Source: Mastigamoeba balamuthi
Taxonomy: Eukaryota > Evosea > Mastigamoebida > Mastigamoebidae
Assembly (NCBI GenBank): GCA_902651635.1
Contig: CACRSC010000117.1
Span: forward strand, 1-23,939
Reading direction: 5' to 3'
Length of the DNA: 23,939 bases
Positions 9,501-18,069 of this stretch are shown one piece after another (within the stretch, counting starts at the first letter, position 1; each line of letters opens with the position of its first letter). Position numbers and translations under genes: made by a program. The notes beneath the pieces were generated by a model. The model was given only the letters and a program-made list of their open reading frames with translations. It ran no database searches and was not told the origin of the DNA.

Positions 9501-9772
9501 AAGGATGCTGTGGCGCACTGTTAGCCGTCAGTGATGCCTTGTGGGTGGCCTCACATTGTCCGGACGTGGTTGCCAGAGAGGGTGATGCCCGTTAGGCCCG
9601 TGATGCTCTCAGGGGGAGTGGTGCAGGGGTTTGTGGTCCAGAAGGTGGAGCTGATGTTCAGGGAGGACTTCAGGGCGCAGAGGGCAGAGCGCTCGCCAGC
9701 GTCCAGCGCCGCGCACTGGCACGCTGCCCCCAGGAGCACACACACGGCCAACAGCTGATCCGTGCGTACCAT
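6598..9772 (-). CDS. Copy A: LRR-DUF4215-PSI surface protein gene, apparently intact
   Basis: The ATG at 9772 opens signal peptide MVRTDQLLAVCVLLGAACQC and an LRR N-cap. Exons 9507-9436 and 9381-9310 are exactly 72 nt, one LRR each (GLQGTIPPEIGLFHNLVNL, YLNDNNIRGTIPKTLASL); 9259-9194 is a 66-nt LRR exon. After the linker CILDANGTTTRTDCPS come five DUF4215-like exons (e.g. ECGDAVVDAGEECDGTTGC, CGNHLQDPGEQCDSTSLC, VCGNKQREGGEQCDSTDGC). PSI-like Cys ladders follow (GCSWCPSQSSC, MCAWCPATSRCQ, ACQWCGATLSC). The last exon (6864-6598) has a Cys-rich stretch, then hydrophobic STNTVLAASLVSSVVGALLA before TAG. That tail fits a GPI signal or a tail-anchored helix. Introns are about 44-60 nt except a 291-nt final one. 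Splicing keeps frame throughout. Probably a cell-surface adhesion or recognition protein; ligand unknown. Confidence 0.75.
6865..7155 (-). other. Long (291-nt) last intron of copy A with central palindrome
   Basis: On the minus strand the donor GTGCGC follows ...CRTLT and the acceptor CGACGCAG precedes SATECAESNN; both flanks are coding in the same phase. At 291 nt it is five to six times longer than the other introns of the gene, and it is conserved in copy B (about 10942-11232). It contains a G-run/C-run palindrome centred on TGATGCATCA (7027-7048). Confidence 0.55.
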
Positions 9773-10427
9773 GGCAGGCGAGGTGGATGAGGAGGAGGGA
9801 GAGGAGGGGAGGAGGGAGAGCTTGGGTGGTGATGCGCTGCTGAGGAACAGTTGGCGACTAAGTGCAGGAGATTCCCCCGTGGTTTTGAAACTGGGCCGCC
9901 ACGTCCACCCCAACCGCAAAATATATCTGCGCCCCCTTGATCTTCTGTGCACCTCCTGCCTGTGCTATGCACCCCTGCCGCGTGCCCTCAGCCCACCGCC
10001 CCTGCGAGGCGGCCTGCGCGACCCCAGCGGGGGCACGTGGCTGAGACTCCCACCCCCTCCTCTGGCGCAGTTCCAAGAAGATGGGCTGGGGCTGGCTGGG
10101 CCAACACAGCCATCCCCCACTGGCGCGCTGCTTGCGGCTGAAACGCCAAGCCCCTTCGACACAACGTCTATCACGTGTGAGGCCATCGTTTGCCCTTGTT
10201 CGATTGTTGTGGCAGAGTCTTGTCTCGTTGCCCAAAAGGGCCTGCTGAGCTCACGTCTCGCTGGGCGGGAAAAGGTGAGGAAAAACAGCCTTGTAGGAAA
10301 ACAAAAACAGCGTGCCACGGAGAGGGAAATATGGCAGTGGTGGTGTGAACAGGAGATCTTCAATCCAATTTGATAACTGAGCCCGAGTGATACTGCAAGC
10401 AGCATTGTGCTCACAGCTGAACTCTGA
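9773..10427. other. Upstream region of copy A and spacer to copy B
   Basis: No gene is seen. This is the uninterrupted version of the copy C upstream region. Around 10033-10050 it carries the site equivalent to the hAT target, and near 10420-10428 (GAACTCTGAATGAGG) the site equivalent to the Ty3 target. A TATA-like AGATATATTTTGCGG (minus strand, about 9918-9932) lies roughly 150 bp upstream of the start codon. Promoter function is inferred only. Confidence 0.45.
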
Positions 10428-10673
10428 ATGAGGCTGCACCCGAGAGTGTGTCTTGCACATGGCCAAGCCATTCAAAACACGCACGCACACAATGCGGTAT
10501 CCAATTCGCACATCGGTCATGCAGAGGCTCGTTGTGAGAACCAAGTATTGGCAGAAATGGAGAGGGAGCTGAGAGACATTGGCATCAGTGTCATTGTGTG
10601 CACATGCTGGCGCATTTCCGAGGACAATACAGGGCCGCATGGCATGATGTGTTCCTCATGCTCTGTGCAGTCA
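10428..10673 (-). other. 3' flank of copy B
   Basis: This is nearly identical to 6349-6597. It is 3' UTR/spacer of the array unit; no separate gene is seen. Confidence 0.45.
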
Positions 10674-12142
10674 CTACGGCGACTGTGACACAGCCAGGAG
10701 CGCACCCACCACTGGCGACACAAGGGAGGCAGCCAGCACCGTGTTGGTGCTCGCCAGCGACCTCTCGGCGCACGCCTGCAACGCTGGCACGCACGCCGAG
10801 CCACAGAGCCTGCACGACGTGAAGTTGGCGCAGATGTGGCTGCTCAGGTCCCTGCACTCGGCGCACTGCTGCCCTCCTGGGATGCACACCTCTGTGGCAC
10901 TGCACCACGTGTTGTTGCTCTCCGCGCATTCCGTCGCACTCTGCGTCAATGATGAAGGGGATCGTCAGGCGAGGCCGGGACGTAAGGAAGCTGAACATTG
11001 TCACACCGCTTTTGTGTGATCCCTCCGGAATTTCCACCTCGGAACAAAAGTGCACACCCCGGGGGGAAACGACTGTCTGGAGCTTGACACCCCAGACACC
11101 CCGGCGGGGGCGTGATGCATCACCCCCCATCTCGTGAACGGATTTCTGTGTTCCCCGGGAAAAACAACGGGGGCCGAACGCACACAGAAACGGGCACGAG
11201 AAACGGAGGGCAGAGGGGAGAGGAGGGCAGCGCACAGTGAGGGTGCGGCACGAGGGACACGTGGCGGTGGCGGCCACGCACGCGCGCAGAGTGGGGCAGC
11301 TGCGGCACCCCGCAGTGCTGGCGCAGCGGTCGGGGCCCAGGGCGCTGCACTCGCACGCGCTGGCCATGGCTGCGCTGAGATGTCAGGGGCAGCAAATATA
11401 ACTGGACAACGCACCGGCATCGACGCACGAGAGCGTCGCCCCGCACCACTGGCACGCGCCCCTGCACAGGCCCCTCGGCGTCCCCGCGCACGCCGCGCAC
11501 GTGTCGCCGCTGCCTGCGCACAGCGAGCGTGTGGCGCACCACCTGCACGACGCGTCCCCCCCGCACACGTCGCTCTGCCGGTGCCCCGCGCACGCCGTGC
11601 AGTTGGCCCCCGCGTCGGTGCACGCGCTGCCCACGCCGCACCACTGGCACCCCGCCATCGCCCTGCACAGCTCCCCGGTGCCCCTCGAGCTGCACTGCGT
11701 GCACGTGTCGCTGAAGAGCTGGCAGCGAGACGTCGCTGGACACCACGCGCACACTGCGCAGTTGTCTCAGTTGGCGTCGTGCTCGATCTCTCCTTACTTG
11801 GCGAGCGGTCGCACTGGTCGATGCCCAGCGCAGAGCACGGACGGCAGCTGCCGAGCTCAGCGGCAGCGAGGCACGAAGACTGGGAGGGACACCAGCTGCA
11901 TCCAGAGTGGTGCGCGCACTCCTGTGGTCGCCACTGTCAGAGGAAGTGTGAACAGGGGAACGCGGCGCACCTCACGGGACATGCTCAGCTCAGAGCACTG
12001 CGGGCACGTGCTGTTGAGCTCTCTCAGAATGCACGCCCCCGTCGACCGACACCAGAAGCAGGACCCGCTTGTGCTGCACCTGTCCTCTGAGAGTCCTGGG
12101 CACACCGCTGCTTGATCATCCGAGTATTCTGCGGCCACCACA
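10674..12142 (-). pseudogene. Copy B, 3' part: PSI-like exons and C-terminal tail
   Basis: This is almost base-for-base the same as 6598-8060 of copy A, offset 4077 bp. It includes the same introns, the PSI-like Cys ladder (MCAWCPATSRCQ, VCGGDASCRWCATRSLC, ACQWCGATLSC), the long last intron and the hydrophobic end (STNTVLAASLVSPVVGALLA). The upstream end stops at 12142, where the 9-kb transposon is inserted in the exon-intron region just 5' of EYSDDQAAVCPGLSEDRCST. The remaining 5' exons continue at 21106. These exons look undamaged, so inactivation came from the insertion and from 5' loss rather than long decay. Confidence 0.75.
12139..12142. repeat. Left 4-bp target-site duplication (CACA) of the 9-kb transposon
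   Basis: The left flank ends GGCCACCACA and the right flank begins CACAGTCAGC. The undisturbed paralogous site in copy A reads GGCCACCACAGTCAGC (about 8053-8068). The only overlap consistent with all three is CACA. Confidence 0.85.
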
Positions 12143-12317
12143 AATGGCAGCTATAATGAATTTCCTTTTGTCTCAAAAGTTTCCCACGGACAACCCGTAA
12201 AATGGAAAATAAAAGACAAAAAGTCGCATTTGGAACACGAAAACACAGGCCTGTGACACTCAGGCCCTCTGAAAAAAAATTGAAACCCAAAAAATGGAAA
12301 ATGAAAAGCCAAAAACA
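12143..12317 (+). repeat. Left terminal inverted repeat
   Basis: It is complementary to 20938-21105. The first 45 bases match at 42 positions (by hand count), and similarity continues with small indels through GGAACACGAAAACACAGGCC and ATGGAAAATGAAAAGCCAAA. Internal short inverted repeats such as CAGGCCTGTG are present in both arms and may be transposase-binding sites. Confidence 0.9.
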
Positions 12318-12444
12318 CGCAGAGACAAAACGAAAATGATAAAGCTGAACAGGCAAAACCAGATGATCACTTTGTTTTCCTGTTAAGGGAGAGGAAAGGG
12401 CAGTAAACCCCAAATGAGCAGACCACGAAGAGGGCTGAAGCATC

Positions 12445-15400
12445 TCAACGCCTGGCTCTCTTGCCAGGAGGAGAGGTGCGTCCCTTGGCAGGAGGAGAGG
12501 GCGAGGTCGCACACTCCTCTGCGGCTGCGGCAGCTGTGGTGGTATGCTTCCTCGTTGAACAGGTAGTCCTGCCCCTGGAGGGCTTGTCGACCTCCATTTC
12601 TTGTTTGGGTTTGTCAGTGTTCTCGACAACCTTCTCCGTCTCACCAGCAGCCTTTGCCCTTGACGACCTCCGTGTAGCCATATCCCGGGAACCCCTCTTG
12701 GCAGACCTTGACGAACTGGCAGGCTCAGGCTCCTCGGGCTTCTCTGTCTGGTCAGGCTTCTCCGTCTCGTCAGGCTTCTCTGTCTCCATCTCACCAGGCT
12801 TCTCAGGCTCGTCAGGCTTCTCCGAGTCCTTGTTCTTGTCTGCATGCTCTCCGGGTTCCTTGTCAGCTGAAGAAGAAACAGATGAGTCGTCACTGAGGTC
12901 AAACGGGTTGAAGTTTGACTTCCGTTTTTCCTCTGAATAAAAGGTAAGTTAACACAATAAAAAAGCAAAGAACCATTGAGTGCACGGAGCTGCTGCAAGG
13001 TCAGGTTAGGCCGAGTCCATGGTTTCGTGGGAGAACTGGTCTCGAGCTCGGTGTGCGACTGCGGGGTCGGGCTGACGACTGCGGATGCGGTCGAGGCCTT
13101 GGGCTTCTGCTTCTTGGTCGCGGACGAGCTCTTGCCTTTGGTGTTGGAAATGTCGTCGGTCATCACAGCTGCTGCTGCAGGCTCGTCTTTGTCGGAGTCG
13201 CTGGCCTTGGACTCGTCCGTGATTGGAGAAGTAGAGACTGGCTCGACTCCGTGAACGGCAGGGTTGCCACTGGAATCAGACGCAGCAGCAGCAGCTTCTG
13301 CAACCATGTCCGGGGCCTGGGTGGCAGATCTGCTCTCGTTCTCTATTGAGGGACGAGTATGATGTTATTGGAAGGAAAGTAATCGCGGGCGATAAAAAAG
13401 AAAAAATACCGAAGGGAATTGGAGTTGCTGATGATACAGCTGAATGAACAAATGTAATGGAAGTGCCAGGGTATGACGGACCCTGGGGTTTCTGGTGATT
13501 GGCAGCAGGGGAGGTGGCTGCAGCAGCAGTGGTAGTGACACGAGGAGAGGCAGACAGTTTCTTCTTCATTCTCATCATGCTGCTCGAGACGGCAGACACA
13601 GCAGAGACAGGGACTGTGGACCACAGGAGAATGAGGAAGAACGAGAGTGTGAGACATAAGAAGGAAGAGAAGAAAAAAAGAGAACACGAACTCTCTGGAG
13701 CAGCAGGGGGCTGAGACGCCGGCAAGGAAGATGAAGAGGCAGATTCAGCAGACCAGGAGAAACCTGCATATGATTAGAAGAAAGCAAATGAGAATGGGGA
13801 AATACCTTCATCGAAGTTCTGGGGTTTGTTGATGAGGTTGCTGGTCAGATGGCCAGTGCCGTCAGAGGACACGACTTCCTCCATGCCAGCGGGGAGGATG
13901 AATGCCTGGAATAATATAAGATGAAGTAAGAGAAAAACAAGGAAGACAAACGCGGGACGAGTGACGGGGTGCTGGCAGAGACGGAGGAGCCGGAGGAGAC
14001 AACGGAGCAGCATTCTCTGCGGACATGCTGGATTTGAAGGAATCACCATCCCGCAACTGATTGAGGATGCTCTGAGGGAGACGACGTGGTTTGAAAGTAG
14101 GCTGGGCAGCAGCGGCAGCTGGAGCAGTGGCAGCTGCCGGACGGTCATCGGTGGACGACCCCTCTGAGAATGAAGGATCTGAGTCTAGGTAAAAAAGAGA
14201 AGATAATGAATGTAAGTACCCATTATCTGGGGCATGGAAGACTCTGCGTCCTGCAGGGAGGAAGGGGGCCATTCATCGGTGTCTGGCTTCTTGAAGTCGA
14301 CAAGGTTGATGTAGGACACTGAGAACAAGTGGAGCAGCCTCAGGTTGACCTACGGGAAACAGTAAGAGAAAAAGCAAAGAACAGAATTAATCGCATGCGA
14401 TCAAACATAAGTTTGACTTTATGATGTAAGGAAGAGAAAGAAGAGAAATACATAAAAGAACTTTTATCACATGCAATAAGTAACAAGACCCAAGCACCGT
14501 TGACAGGATGACATTGGTGTCGTTGGCAGGCAGATTGCGCGTCCTGTGGTAGCAAACCCTTGAGTGCAATGCCCAGCGGAGAGGAGCAAGGCCGAAAGGA
14601 GCTCTGATCTCGAGTAGACTGTGCTTGGGTGCCATCCGGGACTTTGGATTCTGGGGGGGCAGAAATGGCAGCATCATCGGGAGCTTGTAGTCGCACAGGT
14701 AAATGACAGCAACCATGCATGCTATGATAAAAGACTGTGAGTGATGCCATGTATAATAATGTTGAGTACCAAGGGGATTGAGTTTCGGTATGTAGTCCCT
14801 CAGGTCGTTGGGGGACTGCAGTGTACTTATGTCGACAAGCATGATATTGGGACAGAAGGACTTGTACAGCCCATAACACTGCGTCCAGCAGTCTTGGAGG
14901 AAGAAGTTCGTGCAGCAGCGATCCATGCACCTGGAGAACTCCAAAGACACGTCCTTGTATACCTGCACGAAACAAAACAGAGAAACAGTCAATACTGAGG
15001 TACAGTACTGCAGCTGTACCTTGGCAGGATAGACGAGCTCGTTCCAGTTAACCATGACCAGCTTCTCAGACAGGATGGAGTTCTTCTTCATGTTCTTCGA
15101 TGCTGTATTGATCTCCGATTCCTTGGTCAGCTTTCCTCACATGATGGCTGCTGTCACTGGCCCCATTGCGAGTTCGAAGTCCGAGGCAGGGCAGTCGACG
15201 TAGTCTGACAACCAACCAGAGCGCACTGCGTTCTTCAGCACCCTGAGCTGCGTCTTTGAGAACGAGTGCTGCTCCTTGTCGTCGGAGTCCAATGCTGAGA
15301 TCAAGTCCTTGACCAGCGAGTAGATGTGATACAAGTCTTGGATCGACTGGAACAGTTGGCGGCACTGGTCGCGAGTGAGCTTCTCAGTGGCAGCATGCCT

Positions 15401-16905
15401 GCAAATTAGTTAGTAGTGATTTTATCGCGTGTGATAAAACCTTATGAAGCGCAGTACGTTGTCGATCGAGAGAGACCACATGGTCATCATCTCCAATGCA
15501 CTGGAAGGAATCTTGTCAATTCCCTTGATCTTGCTTATCTCGCGGAACAGCTTCTGCACGTCCTCTGGCTTCCAGGTCATCAGCTTGCTTGCAATCAGCA
15601 CGACCTTCTTGCAGTTGTTCTGGGACTTAAAGAACTTGCTGAACAGCTGTAGCAAACACAGATTGAGTTTAAGTGTAGGGCTAATAACACTCACCACTTC
15701 CTTGCTCTCGATTGCAGCGACGTTGAGCTCCGATGTTGCCTTGATCTTCTTGGTGTCCAGCGTGGACTCCTTCATCTTCTTCTGCTTCTCACCTGCCTGC
15801 GCCTGCTTGACTCCGGCCTCCATGATCGACTCCTTGCTCACGCTCTGTGCCATGTCCCTCATGATGTCCAGGCTCCACTTAAGGTACATGAAGAAGTGAT
15901 CCTCGGCATGCCGGTGTGCTGAGGCCTGAAGCCCATGTGCGAGCACGTTCTGCTGTAGATCCGTGAGCCCGACGTCAGCCAGAATGATCTTGACAATGAC
16001 CTTGTCTCCCATTATCTTTCTCCTACATCATGTTAGTTTTATCGCTACATTTCCGGCATCTGAGCAACCTCCCGCCTGGTGTTCTCGTCGATGCAGATGA
16101 GGACAACATCATTGTACTCTGGTCCTGTCAGGTCCACAGCTGATGTTGGCCCAGCAGTGTATGGCTTCGCTGCTTCGCGTAGGGCAGAGTGGTTTCCCTC
16201 TGCCCTCTCGATGCAAACGATCCTCCCGCTGAACCTCTGCCAGCCTCTTGAGGCTATCTCCTTTGACAACACCCACACTCGAGTTGCATCCGTGTCCCTC
16301 AAAACCCCTATATTTCAGAGTTTTTGTGATTTGTTATACAAATGTTTAAAAACACTGAAAAATGTCAATTTAGTCATTATTTTCGTGAAATTTATTTAAA
16401 AAAACATGATAATAACATAGAAATGTCAGTATTTTAATAATAAAATGCTATCCAAAAAGCATTGAAAAAAGTAGCATACCAGGTTGGAGCTGAGTCCAGT
16501 GCACAATGGCCTACATGGACGCTCCACCTTCCGGGATTTTCGGAATGTTTCCGAGGCAGTGGTGGATCGAGATCTTGGGCAGTCCAAGCTGAGGAGCGAT
16601 TCCCCTTACCTCTTCCTTGACCTTGATACCATCATGTGGTATCTCCTCCGCTGTGCATTGTTAGAATGTGCAATTAGTAGGCATTACATACTGCTCGTCT
16701 GCAGCATGTCGGGAAACAGGAGGGGCAGCAGTCTCTTGAGGTAGTCATTCTCCGCATCGGTGTTTTTCGCCTTGCTCTTCATGACACTCTTTGCCGTTTC
16801 CTGCTTCCTCTCATCCTCCCTTCTCTTCTGCTCATCTTTCTTCTTCTTCTTCTCATCCTTCTTATCCGCCGGCAAACAGAACGTTGACGAAGGCCTCCTC
16901 CCCAT
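12445..16905 (-). CDS. Transposon accessory gene, ~1190 codons, 15 exons, unknown family
   Basis: Proposed exons: 16905-16692, 16650-16480, 16307-16049, 16022-15695, 15646-15441, 15398-15020, 14962-14770, 14721-14498, 14349-14220, 14184-13952, 13905-13806, 13763-13692, 13613-13410, 13342-12974, 12932-12445. They total 3570 nt, a multiple of three. In-frame stops occur at 16511-16513 (TAG) and 15137-15139 (TGA); no exon frameshift is seen. The N-terminus has a Lys-rich charged helix (KKDEKKKKKDEQKRREDERK). The middle is globular with no motif I recognise (e.g. MGDKVIVKIILADVGL, VMVNWNELVYPAK). The C-terminal third is Ser/Ala/Lys-rich, with EKPDE-type repeats and basic clusters (KKQKPK, GKRARR), suggesting a nuclear or DNA-binding protein. 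It may assist transposition, but this is inferred only from its place in the element. The 26-nt third intron is the weakest link, so two genes are possible. Confidence 0.55.
12725..12835 (-). repeat. EKPDE-type coding minisatellite in the accessory gene
   Basis: On the minus strand the last exon encodes EKPDEPEKPGEMETEKPDET and then EKPDQTEKPEEPEP, from an imperfect 12-18 bp tandem repeat of GAGAAGCCTGACGAG. The segment is acidic and disordered and probably varies in length between element copies. Confidence 0.7.
13343..13409 (-). other. 67-nt intron with palindrome
   Basis: The minus-strand donor GTATTTTTTC and acceptor CCCTCAATAG flank a palindrome that reads TAATCGCGGGCGATAAAA on the plus strand (13380-13397). 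Removing it joins TPIPF to ENESRSATQ in frame. Confidence 0.65.
14350..14497 (-). other. 148-nt intron with two palindromes
   Basis: The minus-strand donor GTGCTT follows NVILST and the acceptor TTTCCCGTAG precedes VNLRLLHLF. It contains TTTTATCACATGCAATAA (14462-14479, as on the plus strand) and a core ATCGCATGCGAT (14390-14401). Confidence 0.6.
15137..15139 (-). other. In-frame TGA in accessory gene
   Basis: The frame reads GPVTAAIM, TGA, GKLTKESEINTASK without change of phase and stays open for hundreds of codons on both sides. CGA to TGA by a C-to-T change would explain it. Recoding is the alternative. Confidence 0.6.
15399..15440 (-). other. 42-nt intron made of palindrome plus branch site
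   Basis: On the minus strand the intron starts GTTTTATCACACGCGATAAA, continues to CTACTAACTAATTTGCAG and ends at AG. Removing its 42 nt keeps frame. The donor GT is the first base pair of the palindrome arm (TTTTATC...GATAAAA), and a perfect TACTAAC branch site lies 11 nt from the acceptor. It is the cleanest example of the palindrome-intron structure in the element. Confidence 0.75.
16023..16048 (-). other. Possible 26-nt intron retaining half the palindrome
   Basis: GTAGCGATAAAACTAACATG then ATGTAG, read on the minus strand, would join PEM to RKIMGDKVIV in frame and remove TAG/TAA codons. It looks like a palindrome intron that lost its left arm (only AGCGATAAAAC remains) but kept branch site CTAAC. 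It is unusually short, so a separate gene start at ATG 16012 is the alternative. Confidence 0.4.
16511..16513 (-). other. In-frame TAG in accessory gene
   Basis: The frame reads KIPEGGASM, TAG, AIVHWTQLQPG and then a GTATGC donor. CAG to TAG would explain it. It is in phase with both neighbouring exons. Confidence 0.5.
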
Positions 16906-17131
16906 TTCTGCTTGCCTTTTAACCTATGAGAATTTTTATCATGTGCAATTAAATGGAGGAGCATAGGACTAATTCCAAAACAAATCAAATTCTATTTGCA
17001 AACATTTGTAATACAATTTGCTATTGTTTAAAAGTACTCTCACTTCTTATGCTTCATTTTCACATTATAGGTACTACCTCCTCTCTGTTTATGTTTTTAT
17101 CACGCATGATAAAACTGCTGCTGCTGTTGAT

Positions 17132-17155
17132 GTAAATCGTGACGTCACGATTTAC
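17132..17155. promoter_or_regulatory. Perfect 24-bp palindrome with central CRE-type TGACGTCA
   Basis: GTAAATCGTGAC followed by its exact reverse complement GTCACGATTTAC. The centre is TGACGTCA, the classical bZIP/CREB-type site. It lies in the divergent intergenic region, so it could be a shared promoter element or a binding site for an element protein. Confidence 0.7.
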
Positions 17156-17162
17156 GTCATCG

Positions 17163-17186
17163 AAATATCTCAGTACTGGGATATTT
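17163..17186. promoter_or_regulatory. 24-bp near-perfect palindrome
   Basis: AAATATCTCAGT is followed by ACTGGGATATTT; the arms pair at 11 of 12 positions. It begins 7 bp after the CRE-type palindrome, so the two form a paired palindromic module. Confidence 0.65.
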
Positions 17187-17723
17187 AACCACAATAATAA
17201 AAAGGGCAGAGATAGCACACGTACCTCTACCAGCGATTGAGCTAAGTCCTTCTCGGTGATTGGTGAGCTTCTTCTTCTTATATCCCTGTTTTGTTATAAA
17301 ATGAATCTTTTTAGCTTGATTTGTTTTTTCCGGTAATATCTTTTAAAAATCTATGACGTCATCACATAGCGCTTCGTTTTATTGTGTGCGATAAAATACC
17401 ATGTTTAATGATTTATCACCACTCCTTGGTATTAACTACATTATTTTCTTGACCATTTCTTATTTCCTTTAGTTTACTCTGTTCTTTCTCTATACTATCC
17501 TTCTCTATACCTCTGCCCATATACTCTTCATGTTTTTATTGCATGTAATAAAAACACATATTAGTACTTTATTACAGAGTGCCCTCTGCATGGCCAGTAA
17601 TGGTTCAACATTAAGCTATCGTTACACTCTATAACTCAATTATATTACTAGCTCTTTCCAATCTCCCTGATCCACGCTCTCTCCACAACCTTCCCTCGAG
17701 CTCTCCACTGTTCCACTGCACTA

Positions 17724-18069
17724 TAACTGCTGCTGCGACTTCCATAGTCACCTTCCAATCCCAGCTCCTCCCGATGCCGCCTTTCCTTGCTGTGCATAGC
17801 ACAGAGTACGACCAAGCTGAACAACAGCTTGCCGAGCATCGCTCCTCCCTGACTGCCTCCAATTTCCTTGAGTGCTCCTCTTCCATTGACACCTCNTAAC
17901 TGCTGCTGCGACTTCCACTAGTCACCTTCCCAATCCCAGCTCTCCCGATGCCGCCTTTCCTTGCTGTGCATAGCACAGAGTACGACCAAGCTGAACAACA
18001 GCTTGCCGAGCATCGCTCCTCCCTGACTGCCTCCAATTTCCTTGAGTGCTCCTCTTCCATTGACACCTC
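17724..18069. repeat. ~172-bp direct duplication joined at an N (likely assembly join)
   Basis: 17724-17895 and 17897-18069 are the same sequence, starting TAACTGCTGCTGCGACTTCC and ending GACACCTC. They differ mainly by one-base indels near the start of the second copy. A single ambiguous base N at 17896 sits exactly at the junction. This is what two overlapping contig ends look like when joined without merging. The 5' end of the transposase gene falls here, so its true start is uncertain. Confidence 0.75.

Larger units (their letters stand above)
16906..17723. promoter_or_regulatory. Divergent intergenic region between the two transposon genes
   Basis: No convincing coding exon is seen. The region is AT-rich and contains four copies of the dispersed palindrome (16934-16951, 17095-17114, 17377-17396, 17534-17553), two further distinct palindromes (17132-17155 and 17163-17186) and a separate TGACGTCA at 17354-17361. 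It should hold the promoters of both divergent genes. Some palindromes are next to plausible splice sites (minus strand: CAGCAGCA then GTTTTATCATGC...AACAG near 17115-17085), so 5'-UTR introns may be present. Confidence 0.5.

Noticed and set aside
12305-13307. Long continuous minus-strand frame through 13307-12024
   Set aside because: It reads through a clear 41-nt intron (12933-12973) into the wrong frame and across the left TIR. The spliced frame ending GKRARR at 12445 has better coding sense.
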